A stretch of DNA of 58,447 nt from a virus, in the IMG/VR virus record IMGVR_UViG_3300042934_000463, positions 1 through 58,447 of that record, one strand, 5' to 3'. The notes under the pieces were generated by a model. That model did no database searches and was not told where the DNA came from. It saw only the letters and a program-made list of their open reading frames with translations. Shown piece after piece: positions 1-8,695 of the stretch. Every line of letters starts with the position of its first letter. Within the stretch, counting starts at the first letter, position 1. The translations under genes and the position numbers were made by a program.

Positions 1-32
1 TTATCTTCTCTAATTGCAGCTAAAAATGTCAT
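1..32 (-). CDS. Partial 5' end of the small fibre-associated gene (copy of 58321-58352)
   Basis: The first 11 codons of the gene found complete at 58005-58352 are repeated here because of the terminal overlap. The ATG is at 32 and its Shine-Dalgarno site (AGGAGG) lies just upstream on the minus strand. This is the same gene and should not be counted twice. Confidence 0.9.
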   Translation of the reverse strand, partial: MTFLAAIRED

Positions 33-127
33 TTTTTTATACCTCCTTAATATCCTATTGCAAGCCAATTAACTGTGATAGGGTTATTATTATCAGTTCT
101 TCTAGCGTAAAGATCAAAATTAGATAT
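1..127. repeat. Left copy of exact 127-bp terminal repeat (assembly overlap)
   Basis: Bases 1-127 are identical to 58321-58447. The repeat cuts through two genes, the 5' end of the small fibre-associated gene and the 3' end of the tail fibre, so it is not a gene-free terminal repeat. The length of 127 is the usual largest k-mer of short-read assemblers, so this is best read as the overlap of a circular assembly graph. Joining the ends restores both genes. Confidence 0.95.
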
Positions 128-3100
128 CGTGCTCCCAGACACTGTAGCATCCACCATAAGAGGGAGATAAGTTCTTGGAGTGCATACTATTGATTGGCAA
201 TACGTAGGGAATGTTATAGGGAAATTAACTGTTGTAGAAACTGCCCCACCAACTGTAGTTGGAGTTAAACTTGTAGAACCCCATTGTATTATTAGACCAT
301 TTGGCAACTTTTGGTACCCATTAGATGATTTGTTTGCCACAAAATCATCTGTGAGATTTATTATTGTTCTCCAAGGTGTCCAAATATTAGCGTGCTTTGT
401 TCTAGTATACACTCTACCACTATCAGTTAGAGTAATTCTTTGCATTGTGCTTTCGGCAGCTCCAGCTATCACTCTTCTTTGAACCTCTAGTATGCCATAC
501 ATAGTAACTGCGGGAGCATTAGTGAAAGATGCTCCGGATAATCCATAAACACCAGTACTAGCAAAGTTATTTAGGTCTGTCGCTCCGGGTATTGAATATA
601 GGGGTAACCCATCTTTGTCTGTTAGGGAATAACTCTGAAAATTACTATTGGTATCAATAGATTCTACCCAACTGGACCAAGTAACTGTACCAGAATGATA
701 ACTTCTTATATACTTACACCCACCATTGGAACCTATATAGTCTTGGTCATAGGTAAACTCTTGTATGATTCTACCTGTATTTAGCTTTTTGACCTCTAAT
801 ATACCTCTAGCTGAAGTTCCCTGTCTTGGGTTATTATCACAAGTTCCATCTATAGTGTATACTCCAGGAGCTAACATGGTATTAAAGTTAGAGGTTCCTA
901 AATATGATTTACCCGTACCATCTGAGTTAGTTATTTGGTAACGTTGTAGATTTCCCCAGCTAGACCAGGTAGATCCTGATTTTGCTCTATTAAGGATATC
1001 TCCACCATCAAAGTATATAGTCTGTGCTAATCCTGTACTTGTTCCATATACAACTTCTAAGGTACCATATATAGCAGAAGTAGGACCATTGGTATAACTA
1101 GTACCCTGTAACCTGTAAAAACCTGGACTTACTATAGCATTTAAATCAGTGGTTAATGGGTCCTTAGCTGCTCCATTAGACTGGGTTAATGCATAAGCTT
1201 GATTTGACAAGCTAGCATCTAATGTTACTGTAGTGGTAATTCCAGTCTCAGAGGTAATTATGGATATTTCCCAACCAAGGTCCCATCCGGTTTGGTTAGA
1301 AAAAGCTGCTAATACTTCGGATATTAATAGCTTAGGGTAATTCCAAGTTGTGGATAGAGTACCCAATAAAATACAACAGTTAGTGCCATCATGAGCAAAA
1401 CGTACTTGAGTAAAGGGAGCTTCTTTATTTAGTACCGCAGAGCAACCTTGCCAAGTAGGTGAGGCAGTATTATAATTGTAACCCCCAGTTCTCAATTCCC
1501 AAGCTCCCCAGCCAATACCACTATGGGTGTGACCTTTAATTACCAGGTCAAGCATTGTATTAGACCAGGATTTGGGAAGTTTAATTTTTAGAGTTCCCGT
1601 AATAGCTGAGGTATTATTATTATAGTTTGCTACATCTCTATAATGTACACCAGCACTGTTACCACCAGCTATGAGTGGTAAGTCTGTAGTCTTAGGAAAG
1701 TATAGAGCATCTGTATAGCTCTTAGCCATTATAGTATCCCAAGATCCCCATCCTGAGGAATTTTTAACTCTAGTTGTGGGATAGCCATTTCGAGGATAAA
1801 AAATCTGTCTTATATTAGTTGATGTATCCTCGGGCATTACATGAAGGATACCATACATTCCCCCTCCAGGGCCATTTGTTGGGGTAGCTTGTAGGAAAGT
1901 GTAAAACCCAGCACTAGTATAGGTATTCAAGTCCTTTGAGGTAGCTGATAAGCCAGTTCCATTGGTATTAACTAAATGATACATTTCTCCACCAGCTATT
2001 CTCCAAGCAGTCCATTCCCCTGTTAGACCCCTGGACCTTATAGCCGTTCTTGCTACTCCACTTGCATCGTCAAAAGAAGTTGCTATTTGAACACAACTAT
2101 TAACTGCACTACCCATAACTACCATGTAGGAGTTACCAAAAGCCTCATCGGGTAAATTACCACAAGTTGGAGTTACTTGATATATTCCAGTACTTATTAC
2201 AGTGTTTAGATCAGTGGAGTTAAGAACATTAGCTGCTCCCATATCACCTATATCACTTTGACTTAAAGACCTTTTCCAACTATTCCAAACTCCATTAACT
2301 AAGGTTCTAGTGTACATAATCCCCGTAACATATTCAGTAGCTATTTGAGTACAGTATTGTGTTGCGTCATGTTGTATGACCATTACATACCACCACACAC
2401 CAGTACTATATCCAGGCTTAGCCTCTGGAGAATTTGCAAGTGCTTGACCTCTATAAAAACCAGTAGTCTTGTAGTTATTCCAATCAGTTACAGCTTGTTT
2501 TGCTGTGCCTCCAAGTCCATAGTTACCAGGTGCGTAGATATTGTCTGCATAGTTCTTATTCAATACTCTTTCCCAAGGTGTCCAAACAGGAGATCCTGGA
2601 ACTGTGGTTGTTAGCTTTCTAACCCACATCAAGTTTCCAGTTGTGTTTGTCATATCAAAAGCCAACTGGGTCACATACTTAGAATCTCCTGATATTACTG
2701 TTAGTATACTACACCAGCCTGTTCCAATTTCTGTAGGCCCATTAATAGGACTATTCACATCGAACCAACCATTGGTGTAGACTAAGGTATTTAAGTCGTA
2801 ACCTGTAGCTAGTCTCTTACCTTGAGCTCCCAATCCATATCCTGTAGGGGCTTTCCCATCAAGAGCAGTTTGTAACCCATCCACATTATCAATAATATGG
2901 TTATGGGAATCATCTACTACATCTACGTTTATTGTAGCTGTACCCTCTGACCCATTCACACTTACGCTTCCAAGAGCATCTCCAGCTAATTGTATTTTTG
3001 TAGGGGTTTTCCACCTAGTTGCTGTATCAGCATTTCCCCCTAGATCAGCTATGATAGTTGGCCCCAGCTTTGTAGTTATCTCATGTCCAACTATTTTATT

Positions 3101-4696
3101 TGCATCTATAGTGGTTCCATCATCAAAGGTTGTAACTCCTGAAAGAGTTTCTGCCACATATATACTATTTAGGTTTATTATCTGTATATGGGGATTAATT
3201 ATGGTAGCAGATGTAGCTGAACCATTATCATCATACATTTCTATATAACCATCTCCATAAGAGTTAATTACTGCCCTTATTTTAAAATTACTATAGGAGG
3301 TATTAGCTAATTGAATGATATTTGCCTTTTGTGAGTGAGAGGTGGTTATTAAAAAAGTAGCACTATATACTACACTACCCCTGGTACCTGAAACATGCAA
3401 TATAAATGAATGTCCCAATATATTATTTGGGGATACCATACTTACTATTCTAGACCAAGTAGCACCTCTAACATCTCCAACAAAGCTAATAGATTTAGCA
3501 TGATTATTATGGGGTGAGCCTGCATCTATATGAGCTTTTGCCTCAGTAAGAGTTGTTGGGGGATTATTATACCAGTTAGCTCCACCTACAATTTTTTTTA
3601 GCATATTCCCTAATTGGCCAAATAAAGCCGTTATACTATCAGCAGCCCCTGAAGTCTGGGGAGTAGCATCGTTTATAGTTCTAACCCCTATCATTCCATC
3701 ACTAACTGCAGCACCCCCTATGGATAGAGTATCTCCTGACTTAACTAATCCTCCTCCAGCAGTTATTTGACCTGCTCCTGAGGTTTGAATCCAGGCTAGG
3801 GATGTAGTTCCTAGGGTTATAGTTCCATCAGTAGTCATTAAAAAGGTATCATCTGCAAAATTTGTACCTTCTCTTACTGCTACCTCAGCAGATAGAATCT
3901 TTTCAGCAGTATCACAATCTGTAGATCTTGTCCATGCTCCTGAAGCAACTACGTAAATACCATTTTGAGATCCTGTAGTTTGATTCTTTACTAATACTCT
4001 ATCACCAATAGCTAAGGCTACACCATCTATGGTTTGGGTCCCACTTAAAGTTATATTTGCAGTAGTAGCAGCTCTAACTGAATCTTTTCTATTAATTTTT
4101 TGTATAGCTAGGTCTATATAGGTCTTAATAGCTGCTATAAGGGCTTCCAACTGAGTTACTGAACCAAAACCTGTATTGGAAGGAACTCCTATCTTACTAG
4201 CTCCTGAAGACCCTGAGGTAGTAGCTTGTAAAGAAGCACCTGTAAAGTATCTATTATCATGGTCAGTGCTACCCGCAGCAATATGTGCTGATATAACATT
4301 GGAATCAGCAACCTTTAACCATGCTCCCCAAGTTGAGGCTGTATATCTAGAATACCACATAGTTTGTGTGTCAATTTGAATGAATAGTAAACTGATTATA
4401 GTAGCTTGATTTGATGAGTCTTTAGCAGCAGTTGCCATAATTATGGCATTACCTGTTGCAGGGGCATTAGCTAAATTTTTACCATAATAAAATCCACTTT
4501 TTGTGATTGATCTGCAATCGGTAATTAAAGTAGCATCTGTTCCTAAACCAAAACCTACTGGAGCTTTACTATCTTGTAACCCTTTTAGAGCAGTGTCTAT
4601 TTTTGAATTATCCAGGTTAAAATCACTCATTTTAGGTTTATCAGTTAATAGGTATTGATTAAGATTGTAGTTGGGTGTTTTATTAGTACTAGGCAT
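47..4696 (-). CDS. Tail fibre / receptor-binding protein with pyocin-knob repeats
   Basis: At 1,549 residues this is the largest protein of the phage, and it is predicted to form the host-binding fibre at the baseplate. The first ~50 residues (repeated 'SKAPVGFGLG'-type phrases) look like a tail attachment region. Residues ~205-310 form a common fibre module (VRAATTANITLSG, GDRVLVKNQ). About eight pyocin-knob units follow, each with a DLN...GFY opening and a W..W closing; they sit near 55-130, 640-725, 735-820, 830-905, 915-990, 1155-1235, 1245-1320 and 1335-1420. The last ~95 residues (YQKLPNGLIIQWG...FP..FP) match the gp53-like C-terminal head found at fibre tips. It lies directly after the YmfQ-like baseplate gene, as receptor-binding genes do in PBSX-type phages. 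Confidence 0.9.
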   Translation of the reverse strand: MPSTNKTPNYNLNQYLLTDKPKMSDFNLDNSKIDTALKGLQDSKAPVGFGLGTDATLITDCRSITKSGFYYGKNLANAPATGNAIIMATAAKDSSNQATIISLLFIQIDTQTMWYSRYTASTWGAWLKVADSNVISAHIAAGSTDHDNRYFTGASLQATTSGSSGASKIGVPSNTGFGSVTQLEALIAAIKTYIDLAIQKINRKDSVRAATTANITLSGTQTIDGVALAIGDRVLVKNQTTGSQNGIYVVASGAWTRSTDCDTAEKILSAEVAVREGTNFADDTFLMTTDGTITLGTTSLAWIQTSGAGQITAGGGLVKSGDTLSIGGAAVSDGMIGVRTINDATPQTSGAADSITALFGQLGNMLKKIVGGANWYNNPPTTLTEAKAHIDAGSPHNNHAKSISFVGDVRGATWSRIVSMVSPNNILGHSFILHVSGTRGSVVYSATFLITTSHSQKANIIQLANTSYSNFKIRAVINSYGDGYIEMYDDNGSATSATIINPHIQIINLNSIYVAETLSGVTTFDDGTTIDANKIVGHEITTKLGPTIIADLGGNADTATRWKTPTKIQLAGDALGSVSVNGSEGTATINVDVVDDSHNHIIDNVDGLQTALDGKAPTGYGLGAQGKRLATGYDLNTLVYTNGWFDVNSPINGPTEIGTGWCSILTVISGDSKYVTQLAFDMTNTTGNLMWVRKLTTTVPGSPVWTPWERVLNKNYADNIYAPGNYGLGGTAKQAVTDWNNYKTTGFYRGQALANSPEAKPGYSTGVWWYVMVIQHDATQYCTQIATEYVTGIMYTRTLVNGVWNSWKRSLSQSDIGDMGAANVLNSTDLNTVISTGIYQVTPTCGNLPDEAFGNSYMVVMGSAVNSCVQIATSFDDASGVARTAIRSRGLTGEWTAWRIAGGEMYHLVNTNGTGLSATSKDLNTYTSAGFYTFLQATPTNGPGGGMYGILHVMPEDTSTNIRQIFYPRNGYPTTRVKNSSGWGSWDTIMAKSYTDALYFPKTTDLPLIAGGNSAGVHYRDVANYNNNTSAITGTLKIKLPKSWSNTMLDLVIKGHTHSGIGWGAWELRTGGYNYNTASPTWQGCSAVLNKEAPFTQVRFAHDGTNCCILLGTLSTTWNYPKLLISEVLAAFSNQTGWDLGWEISIITSETGITTTVTLDASLSNQAYALTQSNGAAKDPLTTDLNAIVSPGFYRLQGTSYTNGPTSAIYGTLEVVYGTSTGLAQTIYFDGGDILNRAKSGSTWSSWGNLQRYQITNSDGTGKSYLGTSNFNTMLAPGVYTIDGTCDNNPRQGTSARGILEVKKLNTGRIIQEFTYDQDYIGSNGGCKYIRSYHSGTVTWSSWVESIDTNSNFQSYSLTDKDGLPLYSIPGATDLNNFASTGVYGLSGASFTNAPAVTMYGILEVQRRVIAGAAESTMQRITLTDSGRVYTRTKHANIWTPWRTIINLTDDFVANKSSNGYQKLPNGLIIQWGSTSLTPTTVGGAVSTTVNFPITFPTYCQSIVCTPRTYLPLMVDATVSGSTISNFDLYARRTDNNNPITVNWLAIGY

Positions 4697-4706
4697 TTTA
4701 TTCCTC

Positions 4707-5273
4707 CTATCCGCCTAAAGCATATTCTTCCCATTCTTTCCAATTTAATTCCTTACTATCCCATGTAGCCCATGTATAGTCATAGCTATCAAATATCTCC
4801 CAAGTAATATAAAGAAATATAATTTCATAAATTAAATGGGCGGGTATTCTTTGTTCTATTACCTTTTGGAGAGCTGTTATATTAGGGGGTACCCCTGGTA
4901 AATCTGTAAAGAAAATCATCAATTTACTTTCTAAATACTTAAACTCAGTTCTAACAGATCCTCCCGTATAGGCTCTGGATAAATTGTTAAGTGAGGTGGC
5001 ATTAAATTTTTTCCATGAGGTTAGTACTACTTTGGCAATTCTTGATTTTTCTAATTCTGTAGGTTCATAATTAAAGAGTTTATACAGTTGGAATAATTTA
5101 AAATATTCTTCTCCACCACCATCTAAATAATATCTAATCTCATCTTTTATTAGTTGTTCTAATTCTGAGGTTTTATGTGCTAGGGATTTTATTAATTCAT
5201 GAGACTCTAAAAACTCAGTATATAAAGGGGGCACATAAGTTTTTAGCTGCTCTAAAACTTTATCATAGGACAT
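4707..5273 (-). CDS. Baseplate protein, YmfQ/XkdU-like (DUF2313)
   Basis: 188 residues with the size, helical N-terminus and position of the XkdU/YmfQ family, which sits between the baseplate J protein and the fibre in PBSX-type phages and is thought to connect the wedge to the fibres. The start overlaps the end of the baseplate J gene by 11 bases, so the two are translationally coupled. The C-terminus is rich in Trp and Tyr (SYDYTWATWDSKELNWKEW). Assignment rests on gene order and overall resemblance rather than a catalytic motif. Confidence 0.75.
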   Translation of the reverse strand: MSYDKVLEQLKTYVPPLYTEFLESHELIKSLAHKTSELEQLIKDEIRYYLDGGGEEYFKLFQLYKLFNYEPTELEKSRIAKVVLTSWKKFNATSLNNLSRAYTGGSVRTEFKYLESKLMIFFTDLPGVPPNITALQKVIEQRIPAHLIYEIIFLYITWEIFDSYDYTWATWDSKELNWKEWEEYALGG

Positions 5274-6327
5274 TTATGGTTACTCCAGCTAATTGAGGTA
5301 CAGTTGCATAAGGTATACTTAAATTAGCTTCTAACCCATTAAGAGTTAGTTCATCATAATCTTGTACTTCTGGTATGGTTAGTAATAAAGCCCCCATCTT
5401 ATTTAAGGATAACACAGTAAGGGAGAATAAACCATTAGTTGCAAAGTATTGGTTTATTAGTTCTGTATATTTTACTCTTACAGTTTCAGTAGTAGCTCCA
5501 AAGGTTAATTGAGCCTTAACGGAGAAGGTAACATTTATGGCATTAGCAGCTACTGCGGTAAACTTACAACCAATAGGAGCTACTCCCTCTCCTAATCCAG
5601 CAGATCCAGGATCTATATATTCTTGAACCTGGTTCACCAAAGCAGTATTTGCAGGATTAAATTGTGTATTTACTAAATAAGCTTTTACAGTATTTATTCC
5701 ATCCCAAACAGGTTGAACTAAAGCATCTCCTACACCAGATACTTCCATACACCATTTCCTTATTTGATTTTGATTAGCATTTCTCTCAGGGGTGGTTATG
5801 AAGTTTATTAGTCTTTCTCTTAACTCATCATCTGTCTCTGGTTCATCTCCCAAAACCAATACTGCTCCCATAGTAGCAGACTCTAACCCTATGATTACTG
5901 AAGTTGGTATTAGAGTGGTTCCGGTAATTACCTCATTAGGTTTTATACCAATGCTTTCACATTGTATTAAGTTAGTACTTATTAGAGTCCAAAAGAAATT
6001 ACCTGCCTGGAATTGTGTTCCTATGGAAGGAGTAATTCCAGTAAAGGTTGCAACTCTTTGGGATTGAGTACCAGTTAATCTATACAACCCATAGTCATTA
6101 GCTCTACTATCTAGGTCTTCACCAGTACAACTACCAATGAAGGTTTGAGATTTGGTTTCGGGTATTAGCCCAACTTCTAATTCTGCCTGTTTAAGAGCAT
6201 ACAAAAAAGCAAGATCATATAAAATACTTCCGGGCCTTTTGTCAATAGTAGCATCTGCAAGAGATAACATCTCATTAAGTAGCTCTTCCTGCCTTTGCTC
6301 TAATTCAGCTTGATTATCAGTTGCCAT
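5263..6327 (-). CDS. Baseplate J-like wedge protein (XkdT family)
   Basis: 354 residues with typical baseplate J features: an N-terminal helix region with DATIDKRPGSILYDLAFLYAL, then a central ...ETDDELRERLINFI... segment with GVGDALVQPVWDG, and a C-terminal domain with repeated beta strands. The family forms the wedge ring of the contractile baseplate (gp6-like in T4, J in P2). It overlaps the XkdS-like gene by one base on one side and the XkdU-like gene on the other, within a tightly packed tail operon. Confidence 0.9.
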   Translation of the reverse strand: MATDNQAELEQRQEELLNEMLSLADATIDKRPGSILYDLAFLYALKQAELEVGLIPETKSQTFIGSCTGEDLDSRANDYGLYRLTGTQSQRVATFTGITPSIGTQFQAGNFFWTLISTNLIQCESIGIKPNEVITGTTLIPTSVIIGLESATMGAVLVLGDEPETDDELRERLINFITTPERNANQNQIRKWCMEVSGVGDALVQPVWDGINTVKAYLVNTQFNPANTALVNQVQEYIDPGSAGLGEGVAPIGCKFTAVAANAINVTFSVKAQLTFGATTETVRVKYTELINQYFATNGLFSLTVLSLNKMGALLLTIPEVQDYDELTLNGLEANLSIPYATVPQLAGVTINVL

Positions 6328-6755
6328 TATACACTCACCTCCGTTTCAAGTTGCCCATATATGGTGTTAAGCACAATTTTTATTTCTATAGAGCCATTAT
6401 AGTTATAATTAATATAATCAATGCTAACTATTTCCTTTACTCTTGATTCTTGTGCTATAGTCTCCTTTATCATTCTATCTAGTTCTATCTGGATTAATTC
6501 ATTAGTATAGCCTTTTGATAATAGAGTTTCACCTTCAAAGCCATAACCTTGATTAACTATATCTGGGCTTTCTAAATATATTTTGAAAGTATCTTTTTTT
6601 GTTGATAGTTTTTTTATAACTGATTGAATTACTGAATCTTGCCCATTTACAAAACCTATAATTCTATTATTCTCAAAATCCATTTTATAGGTTCTATCTA
6701 CTTGATCTAATTGAGTAGTAACTTGTATATCATCATTAAAGGTTATTGGTAACAC
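6327..6755 (-). CDS. Baseplate protein, XkdS-like (DUF2634)
   Basis: 142 residues. Size and position (between an XkdR-like and an XkdT-like gene) match XkdS/DUF2634, related to the gp25-like baseplate wedge lysozyme-fold component. The start is a GTG at 6755 with an AAGGTGA ribosome site six bases upstream, overlapping the last base of the preceding gene. The family is structural and no catalytic activity is expected. Confidence 0.78.
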   Translation of the reverse strand: MLPITFNDDIQVTTQLDQVDRTYKMDFENNRIIGFVNGQDSVIQSVIKKLSTKKDTFKIYLESPDIVNQGYGFEGETLLSKGYTNELIQIELDRMIKETIAQESRVKEIVSIDYINYNYNGSIEIKIVLNTIYGQLETEVSV

Positions 6756-6997
6756 TAGATCACCTTCTTTCCTATAATTATATAGCGTTGGTTTTCATCA
6801 TAGGGTAAGCCAAACAATAAATCTCCACTTGATATACTACCGATGTGTTGGGGTATATCTATTATACCTAGAGGCAATTCAATCCTATCATTATGCTGAG
6901 GCTTAAAAGTTAGAGGGTTGGTATTTTGAACTACTAGGATATGGATATCAATTTGGGTTGGCATTCCAGCAACAATTTTTTTAATTTGGTCAACCAT
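6755..6997 (-). CDS. Baseplate-associated protein, XkdR-like (DUF2577)
   Basis: A small protein of 80 residues rich in beta strands (RIELPLGIIDIPQHIGSI). It sits between the XkdQ-like hub protein and the XkdS-like wedge protein, where XkdR/DUF2577 is found. It starts at the last base of the upstream gene and ends at the first base of the next, so it is coupled on both sides. Homology is inferred mainly from synteny, as the protein is short. Confidence 0.65.
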   Translation of the reverse strand: MVDQIKKIVAGMPTQIDIHILVVQNTNPLTFKPQHNDRIELPLGIIDIPQHIGSISSGDLLFGLPYDENQRYIIIGKKVI

Positions 6998-7968
6998 TAG
7001 AAACTCACCTCATTTGTCTCCATTAATGTTAGGTCCATAGAATGATACCCTTCTATAAAAGTGTGATTATCATTTTGGACATAAAAGGCCTTTGATATAT
7101 TAAGATGGGGTATTGTTACTATAATGGCTTCACCTGATATTACTGAATCAACCCCCATAACCTTTAGATTTATATTCTTACTACCATTCCTTTTGGAAGC
7201 TAATAAACTTGTAGCTCTTTGGTTAAGTTGGGCCTGATTAAGTTTTTCGTTAATACTTTCATATAGTTGGAATACCCCAAATTTACTCTGGCTATTTGGA
7301 TCTTTAGCTAGAGAGGTAATTATATTATCTCCATCTTTACACACTAACTTAACTTGATTCCTAATATCAGAAATATTAAAACCCAAGTTAAATTCCTCAA
7401 TATTTTTACTATGCTCAAATTTCCACAAGGTAGTATTGGTTCTTCTGTTAAAGAAGTCAGAAGCATTATTCTGAGCATTATACCTCATATAGAATCTTTC
7501 TCCAGTTTGTTCAAAAGTGGTTTTGATTGCTTTTTGGATCATATCATATAGAGTTGTTCCATCACATACTAATGAGCCTATTACATAGGGAGCTGATTCG
7601 GACCTTCCTACTTTTAGGCCTAAGGTTTTACATATTATATTATGAATCTCATGGGCTCTTTGATTGCTAAATACATAACTATCTTCATTATTTGCAGCAT
7701 ATATTAGAGGGTCATAGGAAACAATTTCTTGGGTATATTTTTTAATATTCTCATTTACCTCTAATACTATGCCATTAAATAATTTAGCCCCCTTGGGATT
7801 AACTAATAATATTTGTTCTCCCCCTGTAAACCTTATGCTTTGAGGCCCATAATACTCAAAGGATAAACTTCTTGGAGCATTAGTAGCACTACCCTTCCAA
7901 GATATTTTACCCACTGATTTACTTATATCATAAGCTTTGGAATTAGCTATTACAATGATAGAATACAT
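6997..7968 (-). CDS. Baseplate hub protein, XkdQ/YqbQ-like
   Basis: 323 residues with the expected length and order for XkdQ/YqbQ, the phage-late-control-D-like hub related to T4 gp27. The N-terminus (SVGKISWKGSATNAPRSLSF) and the segment GEQILLVNPKGAKLFNGIVLEV are characteristic of this family, as is ATSLLASKRNG...NLKVMGVDSVISGEAI near the C-terminus. It should form the central hub through which the tube passes. It lies one base away from the XkdP-like gene. Confidence 0.85.
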   Translation of the reverse strand: MYSIIVIANSKAYDISKSVGKISWKGSATNAPRSLSFEYYGPQSIRFTGGEQILLVNPKGAKLFNGIVLEVNENIKKYTQEIVSYDPLIYAANNEDSYVFSNQRAHEIHNIICKTLGLKVGRSESAPYVIGSLVCDGTTLYDMIQKAIKTTFEQTGERFYMRYNAQNNASDFFNRRTNTTLWKFEHSKNIEEFNLGFNISDIRNQVKLVCKDGDNIITSLAKDPNSQSKFGVFQLYESINEKLNQAQLNQRATSLLASKRNGSKNINLKVMGVDSVISGEAIIVTIPHLNISKAFYVQNDNHTFIEGYHSMDLTLMETNEVSF

Positions 7969-7969
7969 A

Positions 7970-8695
7970 CTAATCCCTCCTTATATATGAGCTATGAGAA
8001 TAACCATCTTGAATATTGCCAGCTGAATCCTTATATTTTATTTTATACCAGGGATTGGAATTAGTGTCAATTATCATGAATCTCTCATTATTATACATCT
8101 TACCTACTGTTGCCCCATTGGGTGAGTTTCTAACCCATAACCAGGAGCTAACATTTATTACTCTTGCATTGGGTTGCCAAGGATTAGGTGGAGGAGCTGG
8201 TGGAGCAGTTGATATGGTATTACCAGTCACTTGTAATCCTGAATAATTTAAGGTAACAGCTTGTATTTGATAATTAACTGGTACTACACTAGTAGACCTG
8301 TACTCCTTTAGAGTTAAAGTTACTATATAACTGCCAACATCTCCCCCCTTTTCCACATAGCTTAAATTTTGAATAGTTACTTCCATATTTATCCCTGTTC
8401 CTGTAACTATTAATCTACAGGAATTTCTTGACATACTAACTAGTCTATTATAAAGAGTTTCAGCTGGGGGAAAATTGTTATACTCACAACCATCATAATA
8501 AGCAAAGGGTAGTTCAACATCAAAGGAGAAGGAGGTAAGGGATTTATCAGATATAAAGGTTGCTTCCCCTAACCCCTCAATATTTACTGTGGTATTTTGT
8601 TGTTTATTGTCTACATTAAATTCGGTGGGATTAACTGGGAATCTAACACTAGTATTTCCCTGTATTAGCCAAAATTGATATTTACTAATAGTCAT
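7970..8695 (-). CDS. XkdP-like tail protein with C-terminal SH3-like domain
   Basis: 241 residues from the ATG at 8695, chosen because GGAGGTGGAGGATT lies just upstream; four more codons are open further 5'. The N-terminal half (WLIQGNTSVRFPVNPTEF) resembles XkdP/gp53-like tail proteins that clamp the hub and tape measure. In PBSX the C-terminus is a LysM domain. Here, after a proline-rich linker (APPAPPPNPW), residues ~180-241 look like a bacterial SH3 domain (VNVSSWLWVRNSPNG, IIDTNSNPWYKIKY). Both folds bind cell wall, so this would be a domain swap. It overlaps the tape measure gene by 11 bases. Confidence 0.8.
   Translation of the reverse strand: MTISKYQFWLIQGNTSVRFPVNPTEFNVDNKQQNTTVNIEGLGEATFISDKSLTSFSFDVELPFAYYDGCEYNNFPPAETLYNRLVSMSRNSCRLIVTGTGINMEVTIQNLSYVEKGGDVGSYIVTLTLKEYRSTSVVPVNYQIQAVTLNYSGLQVTGNTISTAPPAPPPNPWQPNARVINVSSWLWVRNSPNGATVGKMYNNERFMIIDTNSNPWYKIKYKDSAGNIQDGYSHSSYIRRD

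Noticed and set aside
1-127. Biological direct terminal repeat
   Set aside because: The repeat disrupts two genes that are intact when joined, and its length equals a common assembly k-mer.
47-4696. Diversity-generating target in the tail fibre
   Set aside because: No reverse transcriptase or template repeat is present in the window.
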